From assembly GCA_963966185.1 (NCBI GenBank), contig CAWZYM010000138.1, forward strand, positions 114,501-178,500: a DNA stretch of 64,000 nt, read 5' to 3'. Made by a program: the position numbers and the translations under genes. The stretch is from Rhabditoides inermis (lineage: Eukaryota > Nematoda > Chromadorea > Rhabditida > Rhabditidae). Below the pieces are notes generated by a model, which was not told the origin of the DNA, searched no databases, and saw only the letters and a program-made list of their open reading frames with translations. The first letter of the stretch is position 1, and every line of letters begins with the position of its first letter. Below, piece after piece: positions 11,399-20,895 of the stretch.

Positions 11399-12312
11399 AA
11401 ATGCAAACCTAAAGATGACTTCAGAAAACGATAACGTCAAACAAGTATACAAAGATAGGTGATAACGATACACTGGCTATACTCTCTGGTTGATGGAATT
11501 CTAGTTGAATACTGAATTTCATAGTGTCATACTTCCTTTCGCCAATTGGAGACATTCCACATACTCACAATGATGTTATTGAAGTTGAATTATGAAGTTT
11601 GGTTGAAAAACAATTGAATATAGCTGTGCACAACTCAATCGCTTGCAGCTAAACAAATTGGGATATCGAGTCATACATCATATGACACACGTCTACAGTG
11701 TCTACGTCTACGGGTTGGCCAGTGGATAGAATAGCTAACGAAGCGAACGGTCGCTGGTTCGATTTCCTTCGCAAGCAAAACCCATTCACAAGATCTTCAA
11801 CCTCGCCTCGCATCCGGAACTGGTCACTTCGCGGTGTGCACGAATGCTCCCCATAATAAAAAAGAGCCTCATAATGCTAACATTGTATGTTCATGTCGGA
11901 AACAGGCTGATAAACAACAACACGTCTACAGTGCGTCCGAAAATCGGAAGTGAATCGGGTAAAGGAAGTGAGACATGAGATTCTTATGTGTCTTTATATA
12001 TCCACTATGTCCACACGCTGCAATTATTCATTCCGTAACTATGTAGGAATACCTGATTGGGTAATTGGATTATCTAATAATCTTTCAAATTAAAAAATCC
12101 CGTGTTCGATTTCTGCAATTACTTTTAATCGTGATTCATGAATATTCTTTCACAATTACAACTTCTATGACTTTTGATTTTGAATTTGCGTTTTTTATTG
12201 AATAGAATTACGACTTTTTTTCTTTTACAGTTACGAGTTACCTAACATTATCAGGATTTCAAACGTTCCATCGCTGTATATGGGATTCAATTATTCATGA
12301 AGACTCCATTCA
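11399..12312. other. Intergenic DNA with two tRNA-like fragments
   Basis: No coding exon is supported. At 11712-11773 an A-box-like (GGTTGGCCAGTGGATAGAA) and a B-box-like (TGGTTCGATTTCC) sequence are spaced as in a tRNA gene. At about 12050-12115 a weaker pair occurs (CCTGATTGGGTAATTGGAT and GTGTTCGATTTC). Both may be SINE heads or tRNA pseudogenes. Confidence 0.45.
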
Positions 12313-14183
12313 AGTAAGCAGGATGTAGGACGTTCCCTCCACAATTTTTAGTTTGAGTGCAAAGGACGATTCCTCCACCACCATGAACGATTCCTCCACC
12401 TACCATGAACGATCCCTCCACTTTGATAGGACGTTCCCTCCACTTTAAATTTAGGCGTTTCACTTCTAATGTGTGACGTTTGAACGTTCTAATACATTAT
12501 TTAGCCATAAATAATACTCGTAATAATGCCTAGAAACTTTTAAAATGTTTGCTCAAAGTCATAGTTATTACTCATCTCTTTCCTTCCACAACGAGCCATG
12601 CACGAGCCAACCTGAAGACATACATTGTGACACAATGGAACACATCATTCAGCATAACTAATTAATTAAGTCAGCACTACGTACAAACAATGTAATAATA
12701 TGATAGTTTGTAAAGCATATACATCGGGTTTTTTTCAACATGTTAGCCAAATCCCGCTGCCGCATTACGATAACATTGTTCAAGTAACGCATCAACACAA
12801 GTAGAGAATTTTGTGAATCTTTTCACGCGTCGTACGGGTTTCGGAATAGAAACTAACATTACCGCACTTTCTTGCAGTAACTGCATTCTCCAACTTACTT
12901 TTCAGCAAATTCAATTAAAAAATGATTTCCATCCATAAGTGACTGCATTCTCGGATAATGTTTTACGGTATTCTACGGAGCTATAACACAGCTCTGTGGG
13001 TTAACAATATTTAAATTCTAATTTATTAACAAACAAAAAACAAGCCTATGGCCCATATCCCATATGTAGTTATCTTTCGCGGATTGCTATATGCTAACGA
13101 ATCACTGCCAGACATGAATCGGGGTTCTATACTGATATCGGATATACCATACTACGATACCCTTACAATTAGTATCGGACGAACGGTTGAACCACACTTA
13201 GGAAATTACATTACTAATCTGAACAATTATGGTACTTTGAAAATATCCTGACCTTTAAAGTATTCTATTCCTATCGTATTCTAAACGGAAACAAGGACGG
13301 ATTGAAACGCGAACGTCTTTTGTGCATGAAGTCATCATATGATCAAAACATTACTTTGGAAATATTTACTAGTGAACAGATTGTCACTAATGGTGTAAGA
13401 TTAGTTTTAACAATAAGTACTTTGATTCTCGTTTATAATAGACTCGCACTTAGCTCAGGATTTTTCGGTGAAAACATTATCGTGAATCTTGAACATACAG
13501 TATACTGAACGAAATGCACAGCAGGTTTGTGGTGCCTTTCGTATCTCCGTTCCACTGACTCTCTCACATGACCACGTGGCGTAAAGGTAACGCTCTAGCT
13601 TTGCAAGCAGCGGTTCGAATTTGGCTACACACGCAAAGTTTTGTCAAAATGAAAACATCGTCCAACGCGTTCTGATTTTTGTCTAACCACTCTAATGTCT
13701 CTCGTGAAAAGAGTGAAACTACACGAAGTGTGAATGTTGTTGTTTGTCTTCATTCTTCCACTACTCACACTCAGTTCTGATATCTTTCAGACAAACGAGC
13801 AGATGAATATTTAACTCATTTTCTATTAATTATGATATCTTCATATCCGTTTACAAGTAGCGACATCGCAAATACGATATCTTCTCTCTGAATGGCTCGC
13901 GCATGGGCCATGGCTCCTAATGGAAGGAAAGAGATTTGTGAGATGTGAATCACTAACTATGAGCAAACGTGGTGAAAGTTTCTGGGCATTATTAAAGTTC
14001 ATTATTTATGGCTCAAACATTACGCATTAGATGTAAAACGCCTCAATTTAAAGTGGAGGGAACGTCCTAGCATAGTGGAGGGATCGTTCATGGTAGGTGG
14101 AGGGATCGTTCATGCTTGTGGAGGACCATGCAAAAGTGGAGGACCTTGCAAAAATGGAGGGAACGTCCTACATCCAGTAAGCA
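12313..14183. mobile_element. 1,855-bp foldback-type DNA element with long inverted repeats and 8-bp target duplication
   Basis: The element spans 12321-14175. Its ends are GGATGTAGGACGTTCCCTCC on the left and the exact complement on the right. Inverted similarity continues about 300 bases inward, to the region of GAGCCATGCACGAGCC on the left. The outer part of each arm is built from short sub-repeats around GAACGATCCCTCCAC. The 8-mer AGTAAGCA flanks both ends (12313-12320, 14176-14183). Eight bases is typical of hAT or foldback elements. No transposase is visible; the longest internal frames, about 67 residues, have no recognisable motif. A tRNA-like SINE lies inside. Confidence 0.85.
13530..13745 (+). 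mobile_element. tRNA-derived SINE, copy 1
   Basis: The head reads like a tRNA: ACCACGTGGCGTAAAGGTAAC resembles an A box and AGCGGTTCGAATTTGG a B box, with an anticodon-loop-like TTTGCAA. Similarity to a second copy at about 38976-39165 runs from TTCCACTGACTCTCTCACAT to CTCTCGTGAAA. This copy sits inside the foldback element, so it inserted into it or travelled with it. Confidence 0.7.
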
Positions 14184-14697
14184 AATGTTTCTTATCTACA
14201 CCCGTTCATTTGGTGCGATTGTATTTTTAATTCGCATTGTCAACTATTCCCTGTATACATCTCACTTCTCACACGTATTTGCGGTCTCTGTTTCCTCATA
14301 CAATACAGTAATCGTGCACTTGCATTTGAGGTCGCTTCATTCTTTTTGAATCCTCAGCCGTCTCTGCATAAAACTTTAATCGTGTATGACGGCCTCCTGA
14401 TCTATGCGATTACTGGGAATTATGGCGAACGCGCACCCGTCAGTCATAAAACGCAATCATGTGTGCAACTCTTTTCTAGTTTTCAAGTACCGCGCGCACT
14501 CTATCCGAGCCGTCAAAAGGAGCGAGGCCAGACACGACCGATCACTGACATGTTGACGTGTCTCATTCACGCCACCCTTTCCTACACTCTGTCACTCCAC
14601 CGCTACAAAGAATGTTATTGGTGCCTTATTTAGTATTCGATTTTATTTTCCCATATTTTTGCGCCGTAGAAATCTCCTTATCGGCTGTTGTGTATTT
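14184..14697. other. Intergenic DNA, nothing recognised
   Basis: Short open frames are present on the plus strand but they show no recognisable motif and no chain of splice sites. Confidence 0.45.
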
Positions 14698-14815
14698 GCA
14701 GGTTTGCAGGTTTTGTTGCAGAAACGTACATTTTCGTATCAACCGCATATAACGGAAGAATAATTGTTGGGATATTCGCGGCAGCAACTGAAAGGTATGT
14801 GCTGCGACTACGAAT
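14698..14815 (+). repeat. Direct repeat, first copy
   Basis: About 115 bases from GCAGGTTTTGTTGCAGAAAC to GTGCTGCGACTACGAATATG are repeated at 15245-15362 with only a few differences. One frame in both copies encodes AETYIFVSTAYNGRIIVG, and both copies end in a good donor (AAAG/GTATGT), so this may be a duplicated exon. It does not splice in phase to the downstream exon at 15526. Confidence 0.7.
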
Positions 14816-14987
14816 ATGAAAACAAGAATCAGAATCAGAATATTTATCTCGAATCAAGTAGCACGGTACAATTATGTAAATTACGGCAAGGTTACGGTAA
14901 AATACAGTAATGCAGCGCCTACTGCGAGTCCCAATAACACGGATTTCGGTAGTCCCGTGGATGCGTGCGTGCTGTTGGTGGTGCTTG

Positions 14988-15275
14988 TCATCCCCTGCTT
15001 GCGGCTTCTGGGGAAGTTTCGATCTCGGCGGCGGAAAATCCGTGCTTCAACGATCGATCGCGAAGAGACGTCTCCGAGAGTTTCATCGTCTTCGAGGATT
15101 CCTCTCCAGTCTCAATGCCGTAGATGTAGAGAGTAGCAAAAGCGAATACCAGTCCAGTTAGTGTCCTCCGCCGCACAGCATTGTTCAGGGGTCGGGGGAA
15201 TAACAAGGGAAGGCACGCGACCGCGCGCTGGCAGAGAAAAGAAAGATTTGCAGGTTTTGTTGCAGAAACGTACAT
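14988..15275 (-). CDS. Small single-helix membrane protein (possible COA3-like), tentative
   Basis: A single minus-strand frame of 95 residues runs from ATG 15275 to TGA 14988. It has a basic N-terminal part (AVRRRTLTG), one hydrophobic segment (LTGLVFAFATLYIYG) and a charged C-terminal tail (SETSLRDRSLKHGFSAAEIE). This resembles small inner-mitochondrial-membrane assembly factors such as COA3, where RR-x-LTG precedes the helix, but the match is a visual impression only. The frame starts inside the direct repeat at 15245. A shadow ORF is the alternative. Confidence 0.35.
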   Translation of the reverse strand: MYVSATKPANLSFLCQRAVACLPLLFPRPLNNAVRRRTLTGLVFAFATLYIYGIETGEESSKTMKLSETSLRDRSLKHGFSAAEIETSPEAASRG

Positions 15276-15362
15276 TTTCGTATCAACCGCATATAACGGA
15301 AGAATAATTGTTGGGATATTCGCGACAGCAACTGAAAGGTATGTGCTGCGAGTACGAATATG
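15245..15362 (+). repeat. Direct repeat, second copy
   Basis: This is the partner of 14698-14815, in the same orientation, about 547 bases downstream. The copies differ at a few sites, such as CGCGACAGC here against CGCGGCAGC. Confidence 0.7.
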
Positions 15363-15525
15363 AGAAAAAGAAGAACAAATAAAGAACGTGCACTCAATAC
15401 ATGCATATAAGTTTTCTATGATGCTACACGTTCACGTTCTCATTCACTCTCATTCTCTGTCCCACTTCCCACTATCTCTCTCTTGCACAAACAAGCAACA
15501 CGGTCTCATCACATTGTTTTCAGAT

Positions 15526-15909
15526 CAAGCAATTGGTGAGGCTCGTCCATGACGGGGTCCGAGAACAACTGCGGAAGAAAATGTCCCAGAAGAGGGAGCA
15601 GGAGCTCACATCAACAGGGGAACACAGAAAGGGTGTGCCCTCTGTTCCCAATCGCCAATCCCCACGTCCTCTCGGAATAAGCCAAGCTTCCCCCCCCCCG
15701 GAAAACTCATCCAGCTGAACAATCGTGAGCGCCTTTGTCCGGTATGCTTCTCTCGTGAATCCCGCATGGGATGGCCGCGCTTAGCCGGGGCAAAGTCGGC
15801 ACCAGAGGCGAAGGCAAGCCTATGTCGTGAGATCGAGTGTCGACGTTTTTTGCACGTAGTGCGGCTCGCCTCTCTCCCAGAAAATCACACTATTGTGAAT
15901 TGTATCTAA
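15526..15909 (+). pseudogene. 3' exon with a Cys-rich end, frame broken at a C run
   Basis: After a TTTTCAG acceptor a frame runs IKQLVRLVHDGVREQLRKK and on to a Pro/Ser-rich part. At a run of ten C (around 15690-15700) the frame closes at a TGA near 15718. One frame over, reading continues immediately as LIQLNNRERLCPVCF with further Cys residues and ends at TAA 15907-15909. That stop overlaps an AATAAA signal (15908-15913). The CPVC pair and later Cys residues suggest a zinc-binding end. Either the C run is miscounted or the exon is frameshifted. Upstream exons were not found. Confidence 0.45.
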
Positions 15910-15913
15910 TAAA

Positions 15914-16920
15914 CCGTCAATATATTCTCTATTGATGTGTTGGAAGAGGGGGTTATTATGGTTATCGTTGTGTTCCTATATCCACCACCGTTTTACCGTA
16001 GGAATCACATCCTCTTATCGATAAGGCATTAGAATACGTGAAAATGGAACAAGCTTCCTATTTCAGGTTCCACCTAAGTCGGATTCAAATGTCTTTTCGT
16101 AACACTTAAGATTTGATTAGGCAATATAATACGAAACAAACGTGGCAAAACCCAACTCTCAGGCGGCCACTCCATACTCCAGTGTTGTAAAATGTTAGAA
16201 AAAGAATTTCAATGCGTTGAAGTTTTGCAAAGTAGTTCATCACTTGAACACGATATGTTTTTGCATGTTAGCTGGCCACAATCTGTAAAATCGGCCGATT
16301 TCGCAGATGGGTCTGGCGATCTATGGAATTTATCTGCAAAATAGTCCAGGCGGTCGATTATGCAGATCCTGAGCAGAAAGGCTTGCGGTTAAAATGGAGG
16401 TTATTCAAATGTTAAAACAATTTGCAAAGAAATCATTCAATCGTTCATTCTTGAAAAATGACAAATTTTTGATGCAAAAAAGTAAACTTTAAAAATTATT
16501 GCCGATAAAATTGCATTATTTTTGATAATACATTGATAATATTTTTGATAGTACACGCTTTGTCAAAAGATTCAAAAAGTGTTGTAAATTAGATCCTACT
16601 CATATCATTACTGCAAAGAACCCAAGATGTTAGGATATCCTCTATGGTCCTTCTTTTCATGCATAACATAGGAAGGTACCGATGTCATAGTGACTGGTTA
16701 TCACTATAATTTTTGTATTGTAAACTACGAACACCACATGAAAGTGGATTATGAATTAAATTTTATGAACATTCATTTTGTGTTTCTGTTTCGATATTTT
16801 TTTCACGTGGCAGTCGTGGTTCATGAAAATTGGAATAGTCTACTCAAAAGTGATCTTGACAGATTATATCATATCAGCAAGAGTTCATTTCACGCATGTG
16901 TGGCCCTGAGGAGAGCCGTT
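15914..16920. other. AT-rich intergenic DNA, no feature recognised
   Basis: I find no exon chain, tRNA or clear inverted-repeat element here. A 109-residue frame at 16690-17019 is hydrophobic and low in information and has no family resemblance. Confidence 0.45.
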
Positions 16921-17159
16921 GGGTATAGTGTCTCTTCTCTTCTCCTCTTCCTTCCTCTCCACTCGCCTTCTCTGGTGCTCCAGCTGCCATCGTCTCCCAG
17001 TGACGTCTTCTCTTTCTAACAGCATATTCCATTACATGGACGTTTTCCTGGTTATCCAGCATATGCCTCGAGCTTCCATCCGGCGACCCTCGAACTCTCC
17101 GAAACTACAGTACACGAGGTACTGTAGCGGGCGGACGAGTATGTGGAATCGAAGAGTGA

Positions 17160-17470
17160 TTGAAGCCGGACGGGCGACCATCGAACCGGTTGAGTCGGGC
17201 CCGTGGGGCAGACCGCGGGGCAGAGTGGGGGTCCAGCGGGGCGCCGACTGCGACGCGACAGAGGGCCGAGAACGAGTGGTCGGAGAGAAGGCAGGGGAGG
17301 AGAATGAGGAGGAGATGAAACGAGGGAGAAGGAAGGATCAGGCCACGCCCACTTCCCGCCACTTTTCATCTCTGGGTCTCTTCTGGAAGACGACGCTATT
17401 CCGGAAACTGGCTCACGGCAGCTGACCCGGTATTGGTGGTAAGTGCCCTAGGGAAGATTGCACTTTTCAC
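17160..17470 (-). repeat. Dispersed GC-rich repeat, copy 2 (inverted)
   Basis: This is the reverse complement of the 5005-5300 block, from CGAACCGGTTGAGTCGGGCC to CAGCTGACCCGG and beyond. A few substitutions and small length changes separate the copies. Confidence 0.75.
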
Positions 17471-17828
17471 TGTTCCAACTTTATTAAGAGCAGACTGGAT
17501 ACTGTTGTATAGAAAACGATATGTTTGTTATTTATTTTAGCGATGAATTGTTCGAATGTGAAGGTAAATCACAATCAAAATCATGGAGGACAAACACACG
17601 TGTGTGTGGGCACTCACATTCATTGAATTTCTTGTAATAAGTTTTGTCCCTTTACTTTTACCCATCGACGTCACTCAAAATGAAACGACAAGAAAAGAAA
17701 CTACGACGACGCGAACTTGACTCGAACAAATGAGAACGCACACCATTTCTGTCTTTCGTCATTTCTTCCACTCTTCTCCTCACAGTGCGGTCGAATCGAA
17801 AGCCGAAGCACAGACGGCAAATGCTGTG

Positions 17829-18411
17829 ATGTGGACTTTCTACCATGTCAGTCGCTCTCTCTCCCTCCTCCCTCTCTCTCTCTCTCCACTCTACCCTCCT
17901 TCAGTTACTGGGCATATTCGCCAATCTCGGCCACCTCTTCCTAGGAATCTACGAGCTTGTCCATGTCAGTCTGCTCACTATCAACGCTATCAATCGATAA
18001 TCGATCGATATCCAATGCACCAATTATTCAGGACTATTTCCAATCCCTCGTTCCGTTTCGTTTCTTGCGCACGGCATCTGGTGTATTCTCATAATGGTGC
18101 GTTATCAATTTATTATTGATTGATTATTTCGTTTTTTCAGCTCATCTTCTTTGTCGCTTTGGAATTAATAAACGGTTCATGTACCAAATGATGCTCACGC
18201 TTAACGTAAGTGCTTCTCTCTCCCCTCTCTCTTCCCTCCCCCCTCTCTCTCTCCCTCTTCCTGCCTCCCTGTCTCCCTCTCTGCCTCCCTGCCCCCTCTT
18301 TCTCCCTCCCTCCCTCCCTCTCTCCCCCTCTCTCTCTCTCTTTCTATCTCTCTGTCTCTCTCCCTCTCCCTCTTCCTGTCTCCCTCTCTCCCTCTCTGCC
18401 TCCCTGCCTCC

Positions 18412-18443
<32 letters not shown>

Positions 18444-19745
18444 CCTCCCTCCCTCCCTCCCTCCCTCCCTCCCTCTCTCTACAGGGGATCTCGATTCTTC
18501 TCACTGCCGCTCTTTTCGCATATCTCGCCATCGATCTCGAGGCTCAAAAACAAAAGGCATTCACTCTCTACACTTGTGAGTGCATATTACTTACTGATTA
18601 CCTGTCTTTAAACCTTCAATGAAAACCCATAAGAGTATTTATATAGGATTTTGATTATCAATGGTTCTGGAAAAAACAATTAGATCCTACCCGAACTCCC
18701 AAGGATAGAGAGGGGAGGGAGAGGGCGAGCGATATGATTTTGAATGTGTATGATTCAGCCACTTCGGCCGCGTGGCTTCTGTTCGAAGACGTTTACCGTC
18801 AAGCTGAGAAGAACTACCGAGAAGACCTTCTCTTTGCCAGCGAGAATCCGGATGTGGACCTTGAGATGAACAGGGATTCGTACTTCGACGATGCCAGAAA
18901 ATTCAACGTCACATTCACACACGACTATGTTTCTGTGAGAACGACTTGCTCAAATTTGATAATTGAAATTCTATTTTCAGGAGGTTAAGGATCATTACGA
19001 GTCGTTTGATGGTACTGTAGTTTGGATTATAATAGTGTTTATATTATTCCAATTCCAGGTGTGATCGATTCAGTGTGGATGGTTTTGGGCTGTCATCTCT
19101 CCACTTGTCTCTTCAATTGCATCATATTTGCCCTACTCGTGTGTGCGATGAAGAAGAAAAAGTGGGTTTTTCAGAATTCTACTTTTTCTGATGTTCGTTT
19201 CTAGGAAATCGAAACAGGCGGAGATGGGCGAGGAATTCGAGGAGGAAGCGACGCCAGACTCGGAGAAACTGCGACAGATGGAGAAGCAGAGGGCGCAAGG
19301 TGAGCGGGGGGACGAGATGTATTTACATGATGTATATATACACATATATACAACTAGATATATATGCATACTGTTCTGTGCTAGCAATAAGTTGCGCGCG
19401 ATGGGATAGATTGAAGACGGAGAGTCAGCTCTCGGCAACAGCGCGCAAAAAGAAGAGAGGCAGACGGTTGTGGCTTATGGCACCGTATTTCGAGCGAGGT
19501 AGATCAAAAACTACTATCGCTCTGGCGCAGGCTATAGTGGTGATCATTGTGTGTATGTAGGATTATGTGTTGTACGCTGTAACTGCACATCATGTTTTTG
19601 ATAGGAGAAGTATCAAATTATTCGTCCAGTAAAGCGATCACTGTATTTGTAGACGAGAAACACGCGGCCTACAAAGCGAAGGAGGACGAGTTGCTGCGAA
19701 AGGTCTTGCCCCCTCTCTCTCCCCCCTCTCTCTCCCTCTCTCTCC

Positions 19746-19796
<51 letters not shown>

Positions 19797-19917
19797 CCCT
19801 CATTCAGGCGCAAGGTTCGGCCGAGTACATTGAATACAAGCAGAACTCGAACGAACTGGCCAAGACTGCGATGGGATCGAAGGAGAGACTGCAGCCGTCG
19901 AGGGAAAGGGGGTGGGG

Positions 19918-19964
<47 letters not shown>

Positions 19965-20505
19965 ACCCCTCTCTTCCCTCCCCCTCTCTCTCTATCCCTC
20001 TCTCTCTAGTCTCAGCATGGAGCTGCCCGGTTCTCGCGCTCTCTCTCGTGCCGGCTCGCGGGAGCCTCTCTCCAACGAGCGAATGAGTCAGGAAAACGGG
20101 GGACGAAAGTCGAGAGAGCTGCCGTTCGACCGGAAACTCATCAAGTCTATCGAAACGGTACGCGAGAGGGAGAGAAAGGGAAAGAGAGGGAGAGGGAGAG
20201 ATATAGAGAGCAATAGAGAGCAATAGAGAGAGAGAAAGAGAGAAACAGACACATAGACGCGGAGATTCAGGTGCGACCGAGTAGGGAGAGCGCAGAGCCA
20301 GTCAACGCGAACCGATCGGTACGGTAACGGGAAGGTATACTGTATTCTCAATTTTTCTATTTAGTCATCTCGTTTCCGCTCGTCGAAAGAGATGGAGCAG
20401 AAGACTCCGAAGGCCCCGCAATCAGCCCCGCCCAGTTCCGACGTCAAAAACAAAAAGGAGCCGACGTCGAAGATGACGTCATCTGATGACATTGGCAAGA
20501 AATGA
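17829..20505 (+). CDS. Multi-helix membrane protein with long charged cytoplasmic tail
   Basis: Exons join in consistent phase from ATG 17829 (MWTFYH) or further upstream, to TGA 20503-20505. Hydrophobic segments are LLGIFANLGHLFLGIYELV, then GISILLTAALFAYLAI, a polar loop of about 75 residues with a possible N-glycosylation site (FNVTFTHDY), and a final helix WMVLGCHLSTCLFNCIIFAL. A run of lysines follows the last helix, consistent with a cytosolic tail. The tail is about 200 residues, rich in Glu, Arg and Ser (SRALSRAGSREP, SSRFRSSKEMEQK), ending SSDDIGKK. I do not recognise the family; a tetraspan-like receptor or junction protein is possible. Several introns have large CT repeats as polypyrimidine tracts. 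The N-terminal boundary is uncertain because an acceptor-like CCTCACAG lies at about 17785. Confidence 0.7.
18212..18482 (+). repeat. CT/CCCT-rich intronic satellite
   Basis: About 270 bases of CT, CCCT and CCCTCC units fill the intron and run up to the 3' splice site TCTCTACAG. The protein-like frames across it are low complexity. Confidence 0.9.
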
Positions 20506-20520
20506 CGCAGGAGTGAAAGA

Positions 20521-20612
20521 ATGCTTATGTGAAACCGAAACAAAACTTTTAAAATCCAGTAAAACAATGCTTATGTGAAACCGAAACAAAACTTTTAAAA
20601 TCCAGTAAAACA
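20521..20612 (+). repeat. Perfect 46-bp tandem duplication in a 3' UTR
   Basis: Two identical 46-base units (20521-20566, 20567-20612), each starting ATGCTTATGTGAAACC and ending CCAGTAAAACA, lie 16 bases after the stop codon of the preceding gene. Perfect identity indicates a recent event. Confidence 0.95.
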
Positions 20613-20895
20613 GTGACAACTTTGATTATGAATAAACTCATTGGGCTCACAACTAGGCTCGTGATAACCCCAAAACAATAATCTATTGATAAGGAGCGAG
20701 TCGGTGTCAGATGGGTGATATAAGGATCGTGAAATTGATTCGCACTGATAGTGACGAATTCGCGTGCGCTGCGCACGGCGAAAATTCGATCAACCTTTTC
20801 TTTCTAGTTTGCTGCCGGTGTTTTAGGATTGTGATTTCGTTCTGTACATACGTGTCGCATGTATCTATGAACTTGATTTCGAACATTGTTCACAG

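Noticed and set aside
11712..11773. Functional tRNA gene
   Set aside because: The A and B boxes are plausible, but I cannot pair an acceptor stem or assign an anticodon.
13048..13508. Possible transposase inside the foldback element
   Set aside because: The two frames of about 67 residues have no catalytic motif and do not join.
18116..18622. Ser/Pro/Leu-rich protein
   Set aside because: Most of it is the CT intronic satellite; only the flanking pieces (RFGINKRFMYQM and GISILLTAAL) are exons of the membrane-protein gene.
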